A DNA stretch of 64,000 nt from Microbacterium capsulatum (GTDB lineage: Bacteria; Actinomycetota; Actinomycetes; Actinomycetales; Microbacteriaceae). Both the position numbers and the translations under genes were made by a program. Positions 43,516 to 51,240 of this stretch are shown here, one piece after another (positions within the stretch are counted from its first letter, which is position 1; every line of letters starts with the position of its first letter). The notes beneath the pieces were generated by a model. The model worked only from the letters and a program-made list of their open reading frames with translations, had not been told where the DNA came from and ran no database searches. The stretch covers positions 359,482 to 423,481 of the forward strand of contig NZ_JAVFCB010000001.1 of the NCBI RefSeq assembly GCF_030865425.1, given 5' to 3'.

Positions 43516-44457
43516 ATGACGTCGTCCCCCTCGCCGGCCTCTCCGCGCGGTCTCTCCGGCGCGATCCGGCGCGCTCCGCTGATCTCCTACTTCGTGATCG
43601 CCTTCCTCGGGTCGTGGCTGGTCTGGCTGCCCTGGAACCTCTCGGATGAGGCGTGGGGCGTCCTGCATTACCGGGTGCCGTTCGACAACATGGTGATCGT
43701 CGGCGCATCGACGTTCACGGGTCCGTTCCTGGGCGCGGTCGTCGTGACGGCCGTGACCGAGGGGCGCGGCGGCGTGGCGCGGTTCTTCCGGCGCTTCGTG
43801 CGCTGGCGCGTCGGCGGGCGCTGGTACGTCCTCGCGCTGTTCGGGCTGCCGGTGTTCGCGACGCTGGGCGCTCTCGCGATCCCGGGGGTCGTCGTGTCAT
43901 TCACCCCGATCGACCCCCTGCCGACCGCAGTCGGCTACGTCTGGTTCTTCGTCTGGCCGGTCACGATCATCGGCGGGCCGCTGGGGGAGGAGCCGGGATG
44001 GCGCGGATTCGCCCAGGAGCGGATCCAGGCGCGGTTCGGGCCGCTGCTCGGCACGATCGTGCTGGGAGTGCTCTGGGGCGTCTGGCACGCGACGATCTGG
44101 TTCAGCGGACAGTGGACGGTGCCGAGCTGGCAGAACATGGTCGCGTTCACCGTGTGGATCACCGCGGTGAGCGTGTTCTACACGTGGGTCTGCAACCGCA
44201 GCGGCGGCAGCATCCTCATCGCGATCCTGATCCACAGTGCGATGGACGCCTTCCCGAACTTCGTGCTGTTCCCGATGTTCCCCCAGCTCGGCACGATGAC
44301 CGCGTCGGGCGTGCTGAACGCGTACTACGCGAACGTCATCGGCTACGGGATCCTGGCGATCATCGTGATCGTCGCGACGAAGGGCCGGCTCGGAATGGAC
44401 CGGGTGGCCGTCGGCGCGGACCGGCCGGGGGTGACCCGGGTCGCAGACTCGCGCTGA
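43516..44457 (+). CDS. CPBP family intramembrane metalloprotease
   Basis: A 313-residue polytopic membrane protein of the CPBP/Abi family. The three motifs are present: GEEPGWRGFAQ (EExxxR, near residue 156), VLWGVWHATIWF (WxxxH) and LIHSAMDAFPN (late His/Asp). About eight membrane helices. Related to eukaryotic CAAX prenyl protease Rce1; bacterial roles include bacteriocin immunity and regulated proteolysis. ATG 43516 has CCAGGAGC upstream; it is unrelated to the antisense long frame over aceE. Confidence 0.9.
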   Translation: MTSSPSPASPRGLSGAIRRAPLISYFVIAFLGSWLVWLPWNLSDEAWGVLHYRVPFDNMVIVGASTFTGPFLGAVVVTAVTEGRGGVARFFRRFVRWRVGGRWYVLALFGLPVFATLGALAIPGVVVSFTPIDPLPTAVGYVWFFVWPVTIIGGPLGEEPGWRGFAQERIQARFGPLLGTIVLGVLWGVWHATIWFSGQWTVPSWQNMVAFTVWITAVSVFYTWVCNRSGGSILIAILIHSAMDAFPNFVLFPMFPQLGTMTASGVLNAYYANVIGYGILAIIVIVATKGRLGMDRVAVGADRPGVTRVADSR

Positions 44458-44500
44458 GCGCCGCTCGGCGCGCGCGTGCGCCCGGCTAAGGTGGACCTGC

Positions 44501-44574
44501 GCGCCTATAGCTCAGTTGGTTAGAGCACCTCGCTTACACCGAGGGGGTCGGGAGTTCGAGTCTCTCTGGGCGCA
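44501..44574 (+). tRNA. tRNA-Val (anticodon TAC)
   Basis: Acceptor GCGCCTA with TGGGCGC, D arm TAGCTCAGTTGGTTAGAGCA, anticodon loop CTTACAC giving TAC, T arm GGGAGTTCGAGTCTCTC, discriminator A. Confidence 0.95.
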
Positions 44575-44645
44575 CCGCGTCTCCCGGGTCCCGTGGTTCG
44601 GACAGGCGCCCTCCCGGCAGCGCTTTTTCCTCGTGCGGCTTATGC

Positions 44646-44651
44646 CAGGCT
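44646..44651 (+). promoter_or_regulatory. -10 box CAGGCT for the aminotransferase
   Basis: CAGGCT with 6 nt to ATG 44658. Confidence 0.5.
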
Positions 44652-44657
44652 GGTGCC

Positions 44658-45788
44658 ATGAAGCTTCCGCACGATGACGTCGATCCGGGTGGCCTGCTGG
44701 AGTACTCGGTGGTCTTCACCGACCGCTCGCTCAATCACATGTCCGCGCGCTTCATCGGGGTGATGCAGAGCATCCAGGCGGATCTGCGTGCCGCGTACGG
44801 CGCGTCCACGACGGCGATCGTGCCCGGCGGCGGCACCTACGCGATGGAGGCCGTCGCCCGCCAGCTGGCGACGGGGCGGCGCTGCCTCGTCGTCCGCAAC
44901 GGGCTGTTCTCGTACCGCTGGTCGCAGATCCTGGACATGGGGGCGATCGCGCAGAACGTCGTCGTCTGCACCGCGCGTCCCGTCGACGACGCTCCGCAGG
45001 CGGCCTGGGCGCCCGCCCCGATCGACGAGGTCGTGGCGGCGATCCGAGCCCAGCGCAGCGAGGTCGTCTTCGCTCCGCACGTGGAGACGGCGGCGGGGAT
45101 CCTGCTCCCGGACGACTACGTCCGCGCTCTCGCCGACGCGGTGCACGAGGTCGGTGGTCTGCTCGTGCTCGACGGGATCGCCTCCGGCGCGCTGTGGGTG
45201 GACATGGCCGCACTCGGCGTCGACGTGCTGCTCAGCGCTCCGCAGAAGGGCTGGAGCGGATCGCCGGGCGCCGGCTTCGTCATGCTCGGCGACGCGGGCC
45301 GGGAGGCGGTCGTGAGCCGTACCTCGTCGAGCTTCGCGGTCGACCTCGGCAAGTGGCTGCAGATCTCCGAGGACTACCGCGAGGGCCGCTCGCCGTATCA
45401 CGCGACGATGCCCACCGACACGCTGCAGCACAACGCCGCCCTGATGACCGAGACCCGCGAGCGCGGGTTCGAGGCGCTCCGGGCCGCGCAGTGGGACCTC
45501 GGCACGAAGGTGCGCGCCGTGCTCGCCGCGCACGGGCTGCCCTCGGTCGCGGCCGACGGCTTCGCCTCGCCGAGCGTCGCCGTCGTGCACACGACCGACC
45601 CCGGACTGCGCTCCGGCGCCCGCTTCACGGCGGAGGGCCTGCAGATCGCGGCCGGCGTTCCGCTGCACTGCGGGGAGCCCGCATCGTTCTCGACGCTCCG
45701 GATCGGCCTGTTCGGCCTGGACAAGCTCGCCGACGTGGACGGCACGGTGGGCCGGCTGGAGGAGGCCCTCGGCCGGATGGGCGTCTGA
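44658..45788 (+). CDS. Class V PLP-dependent aminotransferase
   Basis: A 376-residue aminotransferase of the alanine-glyoxylate/serine-pyruvate type. The cofactor Lys is in SAPQKGWSG near residue 197; LLVLDGIASGALWVDM holds the PLP Asp, and IVPGGGTYAMEAVAR the phosphate-binding loop. The substrate is not predictable. It overlaps the YchJ-like gene by TGATG. Confidence 0.88.
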   Translation: MKLPHDDVDPGGLLEYSVVFTDRSLNHMSARFIGVMQSIQADLRAAYGASTTAIVPGGGTYAMEAVARQLATGRRCLVVRNGLFSYRWSQILDMGAIAQNVVVCTARPVDDAPQAAWAPAPIDEVVAAIRAQRSEVVFAPHVETAAGILLPDDYVRALADAVHEVGGLLVLDGIASGALWVDMAALGVDVLLSAPQKGWSGSPGAGFVMLGDAGREAVVSRTSSSFAVDLGKWLQISEDYREGRSPYHATMPTDTLQHNAALMTETRERGFEALRAAQWDLGTKVRAVLAAHGLPSVAADGFASPSVAVVHTTDPGLRSGARFTAEGLQIAAGVPLHCGEPASFSTLRIGLFGLDKLADVDGTVGRLEEALGRMGV

Positions 45789-46180
45789 TGGGCGCGCCGG
45801 CGCGTCCGGAGCGCTGCCCCTGCGGCAGCGGGGACGTGCTCGAGGCCTGCTGCGGGCCGATCCTGGCCGGGCGCCCTGCGCCGACGGCGGAGCGGCTGAT
45901 GCGCTCCCGGTACACGGCGTTCGCGCTCGGCGACGAGGCCCATCTGCTCGGCTCATGGCATGCGTCGACCCGCCCGGATCGGGTCGAGATCGATCCCGAG
46001 CTGCGCTGGCTCCGCCTGGACGTGCTCGCCCGCGAGGGCGGCGGCCCGTTCGACTCCACGGGGACCGTGCTCTTCGAGGCGATCCACCGCGACGCAGGCG
46101 GACGCGGGGTGCTCCGCGAGCTCAGCCGGTTCGTGCGCGAGGACGGGCGCTGGTACTACGTCGACGGTGTGGTCTCCTGA
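45788..46180 (+). CDS. YchJ family (UPF0225) SEC-C motif protein
   Basis: A 130-residue protein with the SEC-C zinc motif CPCGSGDVLEACCGP at residues 10-24 and the YchJ core RLMRSRYTAFALGDEAHLLGSWHASTRP followed by an NTF2-like region ending FVREDGRWYYVDG. Function unknown. ATG 45788 shares bases with the upstream stop, so it is in an operon with the aminotransferase. Confidence 0.9.
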   Translation: MGAPARPERCPCGSGDVLEACCGPILAGRPAPTAERLMRSRYTAFALGDEAHLLGSWHASTRPDRVEIDPELRWLRLDVLAREGGGPFDSTGTVLFEAIHRDAGGRGVLRELSRFVREDGRWYYVDGVVS

Positions 46181-46225
46181 CCCGGCGCGGCACGGATCCG
46201 GACGCCGCTGAGGTCCCGGCTGGCG

Positions 46226-46231
46226 TAGGTT
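46226..46231 (+). promoter_or_regulatory. -10 box TAGGTT for the zinc-ribbon coiled-coil gene
   Basis: TAGGTT with 7 nt to GTG 46239; this argues against the in-frame TTG at 46230, which overlaps the box. Confidence 0.55.
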
Positions 46232-46238
46232 GGATCGC

Positions 46239-46997
46239 GTGAAAGCCAACCCCGCGCACCAGATCGTGCTTCTCGACATCGCCGACATCGATCGCCGCAT
46301 CGCGCAGTCCGAGCATGCCCGCACGCATCCGGCGCAGGGGGAGCGGATCAACGAGCTCGCCGCGCTCCGTCAGGGGCAGCTGCGCGAGCTCACCGCGCTG
46401 TCCGGCAGTCGCGATGACGTGCAGGCCGAGCTGAAGCGCCTGGAGTCGGATGTCGCGCTCGCGACGCAGCGCCGCGACCGCGACGCCGAGCGGCTCGCGG
46501 CCACGCAGAACCCGAAGGACGCGGTCGCGCTCGAGCAGGAGATCACGAGCCTGGGCCGGCGGATCAGTGATCTGGAGGACGCCGAGCTCGAGCTCATGGG
46601 ACGCGCCGAGGACGCGCAGGCGGCCGTCGACGCGCAGCAGGCGCTCATCGATGAGACGGTCGCCGAGGGCACCCGGCTGACCGCGGAGGCCAAGGCTCTG
46701 ATCGCCGCGGCGACGACCGAGGGCGAGCAGCTCGCACGGGATCGGGTCGCCCTGGTCGACTCGATCGCCCCGTCGCTGATGACCGAGTACCAGCGCCGTG
46801 CCGGCCGCACCGCGGGTGCGGCGCTGCTGCGCCGCGCGACGTGCGAGGGCTGCCGCATGGTGCTCTCCGGAACCGATCTGAACGTGATCCGCCAGGCCGC
46901 CTCCGACGAGGTCGTGTCCTGCCCGGAGTGCGGCTGCATCCTGATCCGCACCGAGGAGTCCGGGCTGACCCCCAGCAACGTCCCTCAGCCGGCCTGA
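46239..46997 (+). CDS. C4-type zinc-ribbon protein with long coiled coil
   Basis: A 252-residue protein. Residues 5 to about 185 are heptad-rich helices (VALATQRRDRDAERLAATQ, ISDLEDAELELMG); residues about 205-240 form a C4 zinc ribbon with CEGCRMVLSG and CPECGCIL. It matches the actinobacterial family (M. tuberculosis Rv2229c) usually encoded beside NIF3 and RNase HI; neither is seen here. The fold resembles HP0958-type flagellar/RNA-binding chaperones, but the role is unknown. Confidence 0.88.
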   Translation: MKANPAHQIVLLDIADIDRRIAQSEHARTHPAQGERINELAALRQGQLRELTALSGSRDDVQAELKRLESDVALATQRRDRDAERLAATQNPKDAVALEQEITSLGRRISDLEDAELELMGRAEDAQAAVDAQQALIDETVAEGTRLTAEAKALIAAATTEGEQLARDRVALVDSIAPSLMTEYQRRAGRTAGAALLRRATCEGCRMVLSGTDLNVIRQAASDEVVSCPECGCILIRTEESGLTPSNVPQPA

Positions 46998-47031
46998 GGC
47001 TCCCACAGCCCGCTTGCTGTGCCTGCGATCC

Positions 47032-47053
47032 GGTCTCTGAGCCCGTCGAAGGG
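47032..47053 (+). repeat. Dispersed GAGCCCGTCGAAGGG element (copy D)
   Basis: GGTCTCTGAGCCCGTCGAAGGG, one unit only, between the zinc-ribbon gene and the aldo/keto reductase. Weak flanking pairing. Confidence 0.5.
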
Positions 47054-47066
47054 ACGTGGCCGTCCC

Positions 47067-47906
47067 TCAGAGCTCCTCGTGCGTGAGGGGATCCGCACCC
47101 CAGAGCCGTCCGTCCCGGCGGCCGAGCGCGGTGATCGCCGCGATCTCGTCGTCCGAGAGGCGGATCTGGGCGGCGGCCAGATTCAGCGCCTGATGCTCCG
47201 GCGACGACGCCTTCGGGATCGCGACCACCCCGCGTGCCGCGTGCCACGCCAGCACGGCCTGTACCGGCGTGATCCCGTGCGCCGCGGCGACCTCGACGAT
47301 CGCGGGATCCCCGAGGAGTTCGCCGGCCTTGCCCAGCGGACTCCACGCCTCGGTGATGATCCCTTGCGCGCGGTGGTGGTCGAGCGCCTCCTGCTGCGGG
47401 AACCTCGGGTGCAGCTCGATCTGGTTCACGACGGGGCGCACGCCGGTCTCGTCCTCGATCCGCTCGAGGTGCTCCGGCAGGAAGTTCGACACGCCGATCT
47501 GGCGGACCAGCCCCCGCTCGCGCGCCTCGACCAGCGCCGCCCACGCCTCGACGTACCGGTCGACGCCGGGGTTGGGCCAGTGGATGAGGAGCAGGTCGAT
47601 CGCGTCGACGCCGAGGCGGAACCGGCTCTCCTCGATCGCGACCAGCGCCCGGTACCGCGCGTGGTGGCGCCCGGGGAGCTTGGTCGTGACGATGAGCTCG
47701 GCCCGGTCGACGGCAGCGCCGGAGACGCCCCAGCCCACCGCGCCCTCGTTCTCGTAGCTGAAGGCCGTGTCGATGAGCCGGTAGCCGGTCTCGATGCCGC
47801 TGCGCACGGCGTCGGCGCCGGCCTCGCCGCGCAGGCCGTACGTGCCCAGACCCTGGGTGGGCAGGGCGAAGCCGTTGTGGGCGATGAAGGGCGATACGTC
47901 GGACAT
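47067..47906 (-). CDS. Aldo/keto reductase
   Basis: A 279-residue NADPH-dependent reductase of the AKR family (2,5-diketo-gluconate reductase-like). The catalytic tetrad is visible: Asp and Tyr in DTAFSYENE, Lys in VTTKLPG, His in LLIHWPNP. IGVSNFLPEHLERI and VVAIPKASSPEH (cofactor binding) follow. ATG 47906 has GGAGAGGAG upstream. Physiological substrate unknown. Confidence 0.93.
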   Translation of the reverse strand: MSDVSPFIAHNGFALPTQGLGTYGLRGEAGADAVRSGIETGYRLIDTAFSYENEGAVGWGVSGAAVDRAELIVTTKLPGRHHARYRALVAIEESRFRLGVDAIDLLLIHWPNPGVDRYVEAWAALVEARERGLVRQIGVSNFLPEHLERIEDETGVRPVVNQIELHPRFPQQEALDHHRAQGIITEAWSPLGKAGELLGDPAIVEVAAAHGITPVQAVLAWHAARGVVAIPKASSPEHQALNLAAAQIRLSDDEIAAITALGRRDGRLWGADPLTHEEL

Positions 47907-48020
47907 GGGGGCTCCTCTCCGTTTCTCCACGCTAACCGGTGCCCTCGACATCCGCCCCGTCTGCGAGACAAGTCGACACACGCGGGCGGCATCGTGTGGC
48001 CGGATGTCGGAGGCGGCGCG

Positions 48021-48026
48021 TAGGTT
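48021..48026 (+). promoter_or_regulatory. -10 box TAGGTT for the PolA-like gene
   Basis: TAGGTT with 7 nt to GTG 48034, divergent from the aldo/keto reductase. Confidence 0.55.
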
Positions 48027-48033
48027 CGAAGCC

Positions 48034-49764
48034 GTGACCGACCCCGCCGCCCCGCACGAGATCGTGCTCGGGCGCGGCGGATCCGCGGGCGCGTGGTGTG
48101 CCGTGCTCCTCGACGACCGCGGTGCGGAGGTCGCTCGCGAGGACCTCGCCGAAACGTCCCTGCCGGCATTCATCTCGGAGCGGGAGCGGACCGCTCGTCC
48201 GCGCTGGGTGGTCCGCAGCCTGCGCGAGGTCTATCCGCCGTTACTCGCCGAGGGCGTGCGTATCCGCCGCGCGCACGATCTGCTGCTCTGCCACGCGATC
48301 CTGCGCGACACCGCCGGCCTCGCGGCGCCGATCCCCGCCTCGGCCCGCTGGCTCCGCGTGGATCCGATGTCGATCCCGGTGAAGATGCCGGCGCTGTTCT
48401 CCCTGCACGACGTGTCCGCGTCGGCGGACCCGGATCGCCCCGACGAGATCGAGGAGCTGCTCGCCGAGCACTCCCGCCAGCGCGAGGCTCTCGAGCGCGC
48501 TCCCGACGGCCGTCTGGCGCTGCTCTGCGCCGCCGAGTCCACGGGCGCGCTCATCGCGGAGGAGATGACCGCGGCCGGGCTGCCGTGGAGCACCGCCGTG
48601 CATCAGCGGCTGCTCGTCGAGGCCCTCGGACCGCGCCCCGCCGCCGGTGGAAGGCCGATCCGGATGGCCGAGCTCGCGGCCACGATCTCGGAGGCGCTCG
48701 AGGATCCGTCGGTCAATCCCGACAGCCCGCCGCGGCTGCTGAAGTCCCTGCGGCGCGCGGGGATCGTCGTGGATTCGACCTCGCGCTGGGAGCTGCGCGA
48801 GATCGAGCACCCCGTGGTGGAGCCGCTGCTCGCGTACAAGAAGCTGGCCCGGCTGTTCGCCGCGAACGGCTGGGGCTGGCTCGCCGAGTGGGTGCACGAC
48901 GAGCGGTTCCGGCCGATCTATCTGACCGGAGGCGTCGTGACCGGGCGTTGGGCGTCCAGCGGCGGGGGAGCCCTGCAGATCCCGCGGAGCCTGCGCCCCG
49001 CTGTCCGCGCCGACGACGGCTGGGCGCTCGTCTGCGCCGACGTCGCCCAGCTGGAGCCGCGCGTGCTCGCTGCGATGTCGCGAGACGGCGCGATGGCGGG
49101 CGCGGCCCGCGGTGCCGACCTGTATCAGGGCGTGGTGCGCTCCGGCGCGGTGCAGACCAGGGAGGAGGCGAAGTACGCCGTGCTCGGCGCGATGTACGGC
49201 GCGACGACCGGGCCGAGCGGGATGCTCGGGCCACGATTGCGCAGCGTGTTCCCGCGGGCGATGGCGCTCGTCGACGGCGCCGCGAAGACCGGCGAGGACG
49301 GCGGTGTCGTCTCGACGCTCCTCGGCCGCAGCTCGCCGCGTCCCGACGCGGCATGGACGACCGCGCAGTCCCGCGCGAGCGACCCCGAGGCGGACGGATC
49401 CGACGAGCGGTTCGCGCGCAGCAGGGCGAGGGATCGGGGTCGGTTCACCCGCAACTTCGTCGTGCAGGGCACGGCGGCCGAATGGTCGCTGCTCTGGCTC
49501 GCCGAGATCCGGCATCGGCTGTCCGCCCTCCCTGAGGCGAAGGTCCCTGCCGAGGCGTCGGGCCCGGTCTTCGCCCGCCGCGCCCACCTCGCCTTCTTCC
49601 TGCACGACGAGGTCATCGTGCACACCCCGGCCGAGCTCGCCGAGGACGCCGCCAGTGCGGTGCAGGACGCGGCCGACGCCGCCACCCGCCGGCTGTTCCC
49701 CGGCTTCGAGATCGACATCCCCCTGGACCTGCGCATCGCCGAGGACGCCGGCAAGTCCTCGTAG
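48034..49764 (+). CDS. PolA-like family A DNA polymerase (annotated as bifunctional 3'-5' exonuclease/polymerase)
   Basis: A 576-residue protein, shorter than Pol I (about 880). No 5' nuclease domain. Residues 1 to about 170 correspond to a 3'-5' exonuclease-like fold without the DxE pair I would expect. The polymerase part has motif A CADVAQLEPRVLA, motif B REEAKYAVLGAMYGATTG and motif C FFLHDEVIVH, so the catalytic acids are kept. These proteins are actinobacterial paralogues of Pol I with an unclear repair role. GTG 48034 is leaderless; the frame to 47794 is a shadow. Its TAG stop is part of the rnpB promoter. Confidence 0.88.
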   Translation: MTDPAAPHEIVLGRGGSAGAWCAVLLDDRGAEVAREDLAETSLPAFISERERTARPRWVVRSLREVYPPLLAEGVRIRRAHDLLLCHAILRDTAGLAAPIPASARWLRVDPMSIPVKMPALFSLHDVSASADPDRPDEIEELLAEHSRQREALERAPDGRLALLCAAESTGALIAEEMTAAGLPWSTAVHQRLLVEALGPRPAAGGRPIRMAELAATISEALEDPSVNPDSPPRLLKSLRRAGIVVDSTSRWELREIEHPVVEPLLAYKKLARLFAANGWGWLAEWVHDERFRPIYLTGGVVTGRWASSGGGALQIPRSLRPAVRADDGWALVCADVAQLEPRVLAAMSRDGAMAGAARGADLYQGVVRSGAVQTREEAKYAVLGAMYGATTGPSGMLGPRLRSVFPRAMALVDGAAKTGEDGGVVSTLLGRSSPRPDAAWTTAQSRASDPEADGSDERFARSRARDRGRFTRNFVVQGTAAEWSLLWLAEIRHRLSALPEAKVPAEASGPVFARRAHLAFFLHDEVIVHTPAELAEDAASAVQDAADAATRRLFPGFEIDIPLDLRIAEDAGKSS

Positions 49765-49767
49765 ACT
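49762..49767 (+). promoter_or_regulatory. -10 box TAGACT for rnpB
   Basis: TAGACT overlaps the TAG stop of the PolA-like gene and lies 6 nt before the first paired base (49774) of the RNase P RNA. Confidence 0.65.
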
Positions 49768-49773
49768 GGATCC

Positions 49774-50156
49774 GAACGGGTCGGCCGGACGGTCGCGTGG
49801 CGGGAGACCGCACCGAGGAACGTCCGGGCTCCACAGGGCAGGGCGGTGGGTAACACCCACCCGGAGCAATCCGCGAGACAGTGCCACAGAGAGAAGACCG
49901 CCCCGTTGCTTCTTCGCGAGTCGAGGGATCGATGGGGTAAGGGTGAAAGGGTGGTGTAAGAGACCACCGGGGGCCGTGGTGACGCGGCCCGCCAGGTAAA
50001 CCTCGCCCGGAGCAAGGCCAGACAGGGGATGATGACGCGGCTCGCCGAGTCCCCGGGTAGGCCGCTGGAGCGGCGCGGCAACGCGTCGCCGAGAGAGATG
50101 ACCGTCGATGGGGCTCCGGCCCCGGAACAGAACCCGGCGTACAGGCCGGCCCGTTC
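49774..50156 (+). ncRNA. rnpB: RNase P RNA, bacterial class A
   Basis: The catalytic RNA that removes tRNA 5' leaders, about 383 nt. The conserved core GAGGAACGTCCGGGCTCCAC and ACAGGGCAGG appear near 49815-49845, with GGGTAACACCC (P3/P4 region), AGGGTGAAAGGGTGG, GGTAAACC and AGAGAGATGA later. The 5' end GAACGGGTCGGCCGG pairs with the 3' end CCGGCCCGTTC (helix P1), fixing both boundaries. Confidence 0.95.
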
Positions 50157-50166
50157 ATCCACGCGA

Positions 50167-50204
50167 AGAGGCCCGGCGCTGCAGAAGAGCAGCGCCGGGC
50201 CTCT
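50167..50204. terminator. Bidirectional terminator, 16-bp perfect stem
   Basis: Arms 50167-50182 and 50189-50204 are perfectly complementary with a 6-nt AGAAGA loop. It separates rnpB from the convergent ppgK. Confidence 0.87.
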
Positions 50205-50218
50205 CGGCGTTCCGGGCG

Positions 50219-50962
50219 TCAGCCTGCGGCGAGCGAGGCCGCGCCGATGATGCCGGACGAGTTGCGGTGCGTGGCCGCGACGATCGGGGTCTTCAGGTCC
50301 AGCAGCGGCAGGAACTTCTCTGGGTGCTTGGAGACGCCGCCGCCGACGACGAACAGGTCGGGGCTGAACAGGAACTCGACGTGCGAGTAGTACTCCTGCA
50401 GCCGCGCCGTCCACTCCTCCCAGGACAGGTTCTCCCGCTCCATCGCGGAGTACGCGCACCATTTCTCGAACGAGTCCCGGTCGCGCCAGAGGTGGCCGAG
50501 CTCGGTGTTCGGCAGCAGCACGCCGTTGTACAGGAACGCGGATCCGATGCCGGTGCCGAGCGTCGTCAGGATGGTCAGGCCCTTCGCATCCGTCGCGGAG
50601 CCGTGGCGCACCTCGGCGATGCCGGCGGCGTCGGCATCGTTCACGAACGTGATCTGGCGGCCGAGCCCGTCCTCGAAGAACTTCTCCGCCTCGAAGCCGA
50701 TCCAGTCCTTCGAGATGTTGGCCGCGGACAGCGTCCTGCCGTTCTTCACGATGGCGGGGAACGCGACGCCCAGGGGCAGCGAGGAGTCGGCCACGCCCAG
50801 CGTGGAGAGCACCTCCTTGACGGCCTCGAGGACGTCGGCGGGCGCCGCTCCCTCCGGGGTCGGGATCCGGATCCGATCCGATTCCAGGGTGCCGCGCTTG
50901 AGGTTCACGAGGCCGGCCTTGATGCCGGTTCCGCCGATGTCCACACCGATCGCTTTTGCCAT
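50219..50962 (-). CDS. ppgK: Polyphosphate glucokinase
   Basis: A 247-residue ROK-family kinase that phosphorylates glucose with polyphosphate or ATP. N-terminal phosphate loop IGVDIGGTGIKAGLV (residues 5-19), VNDADAAGIAE with catalytic Asp, TLGTGIGSAFLYNG and the PELGHL-equivalent NTELGHLWRD. PpgK is the main glucokinase in many actinobacteria. ATG 50962 has TAGGCT 7 nt upstream. Confidence 0.95.
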   Translation of the reverse strand: MAKAIGVDIGGTGIKAGLVNLKRGTLESDRIRIPTPEGAAPADVLEAVKEVLSTLGVADSSLPLGVAFPAIVKNGRTLSAANISKDWIGFEAEKFFEDGLGRQITFVNDADAAGIAEVRHGSATDAKGLTILTTLGTGIGSAFLYNGVLLPNTELGHLWRDRDSFEKWCAYSAMERENLSWEEWTARLQEYYSHVEFLFSPDLFVVGGGVSKHPEKFLPLLDLKTPIVAATHRNSSGIIGAASLAAG

Positions 50963-50969
50963 GCGCCCC

Positions 50970-50975
50970 AGCCTA
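50970..50975 (-). promoter_or_regulatory. -10 box TAGGCT for ppgK
   Basis: Minus-strand TAGGCT with 7 nt to ATG 50962. Confidence 0.6.
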
Positions 50976-51028
50976 GCGAGAGGGTGCCGCGACAGTAGGA
51001 TCGTGACAGGCCCAGCGGAGGAGACGCG

Positions 51029-51235
51029 ATGTCCGGCGAGAACAAGTACTGGTACAACAGCACGACCGGTGAGGTCGAGTTCGGCTTCGAGTCGCCGGCC
51101 CCCGATCGCATCGGGCCGTTCGACACGGCCGAGGAGGCCGCCCGCGCGCCCGAGGTGCTCCAGGAGCGCGCGAAGGCGTGGGCCGACGAGGATGCGGCCG
51201 AGGACGACTGGGGTTCGAAGGGCGACGAGGGTTGA
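51029..51235 (+). CDS. Small acidic conserved protein upstream of glnA2
   Basis: A 68-residue protein, acidic (ending EDDWGSKGDEG) with an aromatic strand pattern KYWYNSTTGEVEFGFE and a helix AEEAARAPEVLQERAKAW. Such short proteins are common in actinobacteria and are sometimes labelled SPOR-like; no function is known. GGAGGAGA precedes ATG 51029. It ends 5 bases before glnA2, so it is probably transcribed with glnA2 and glnE. Confidence 0.75.
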   Translation: MSGENKYWYNSTTGEVEFGFESPAPDRIGPFDTAEEAARAPEVLQERAKAWADEDAAEDDWGSKGDEG

Positions 51236-51240
51236 GCGGC

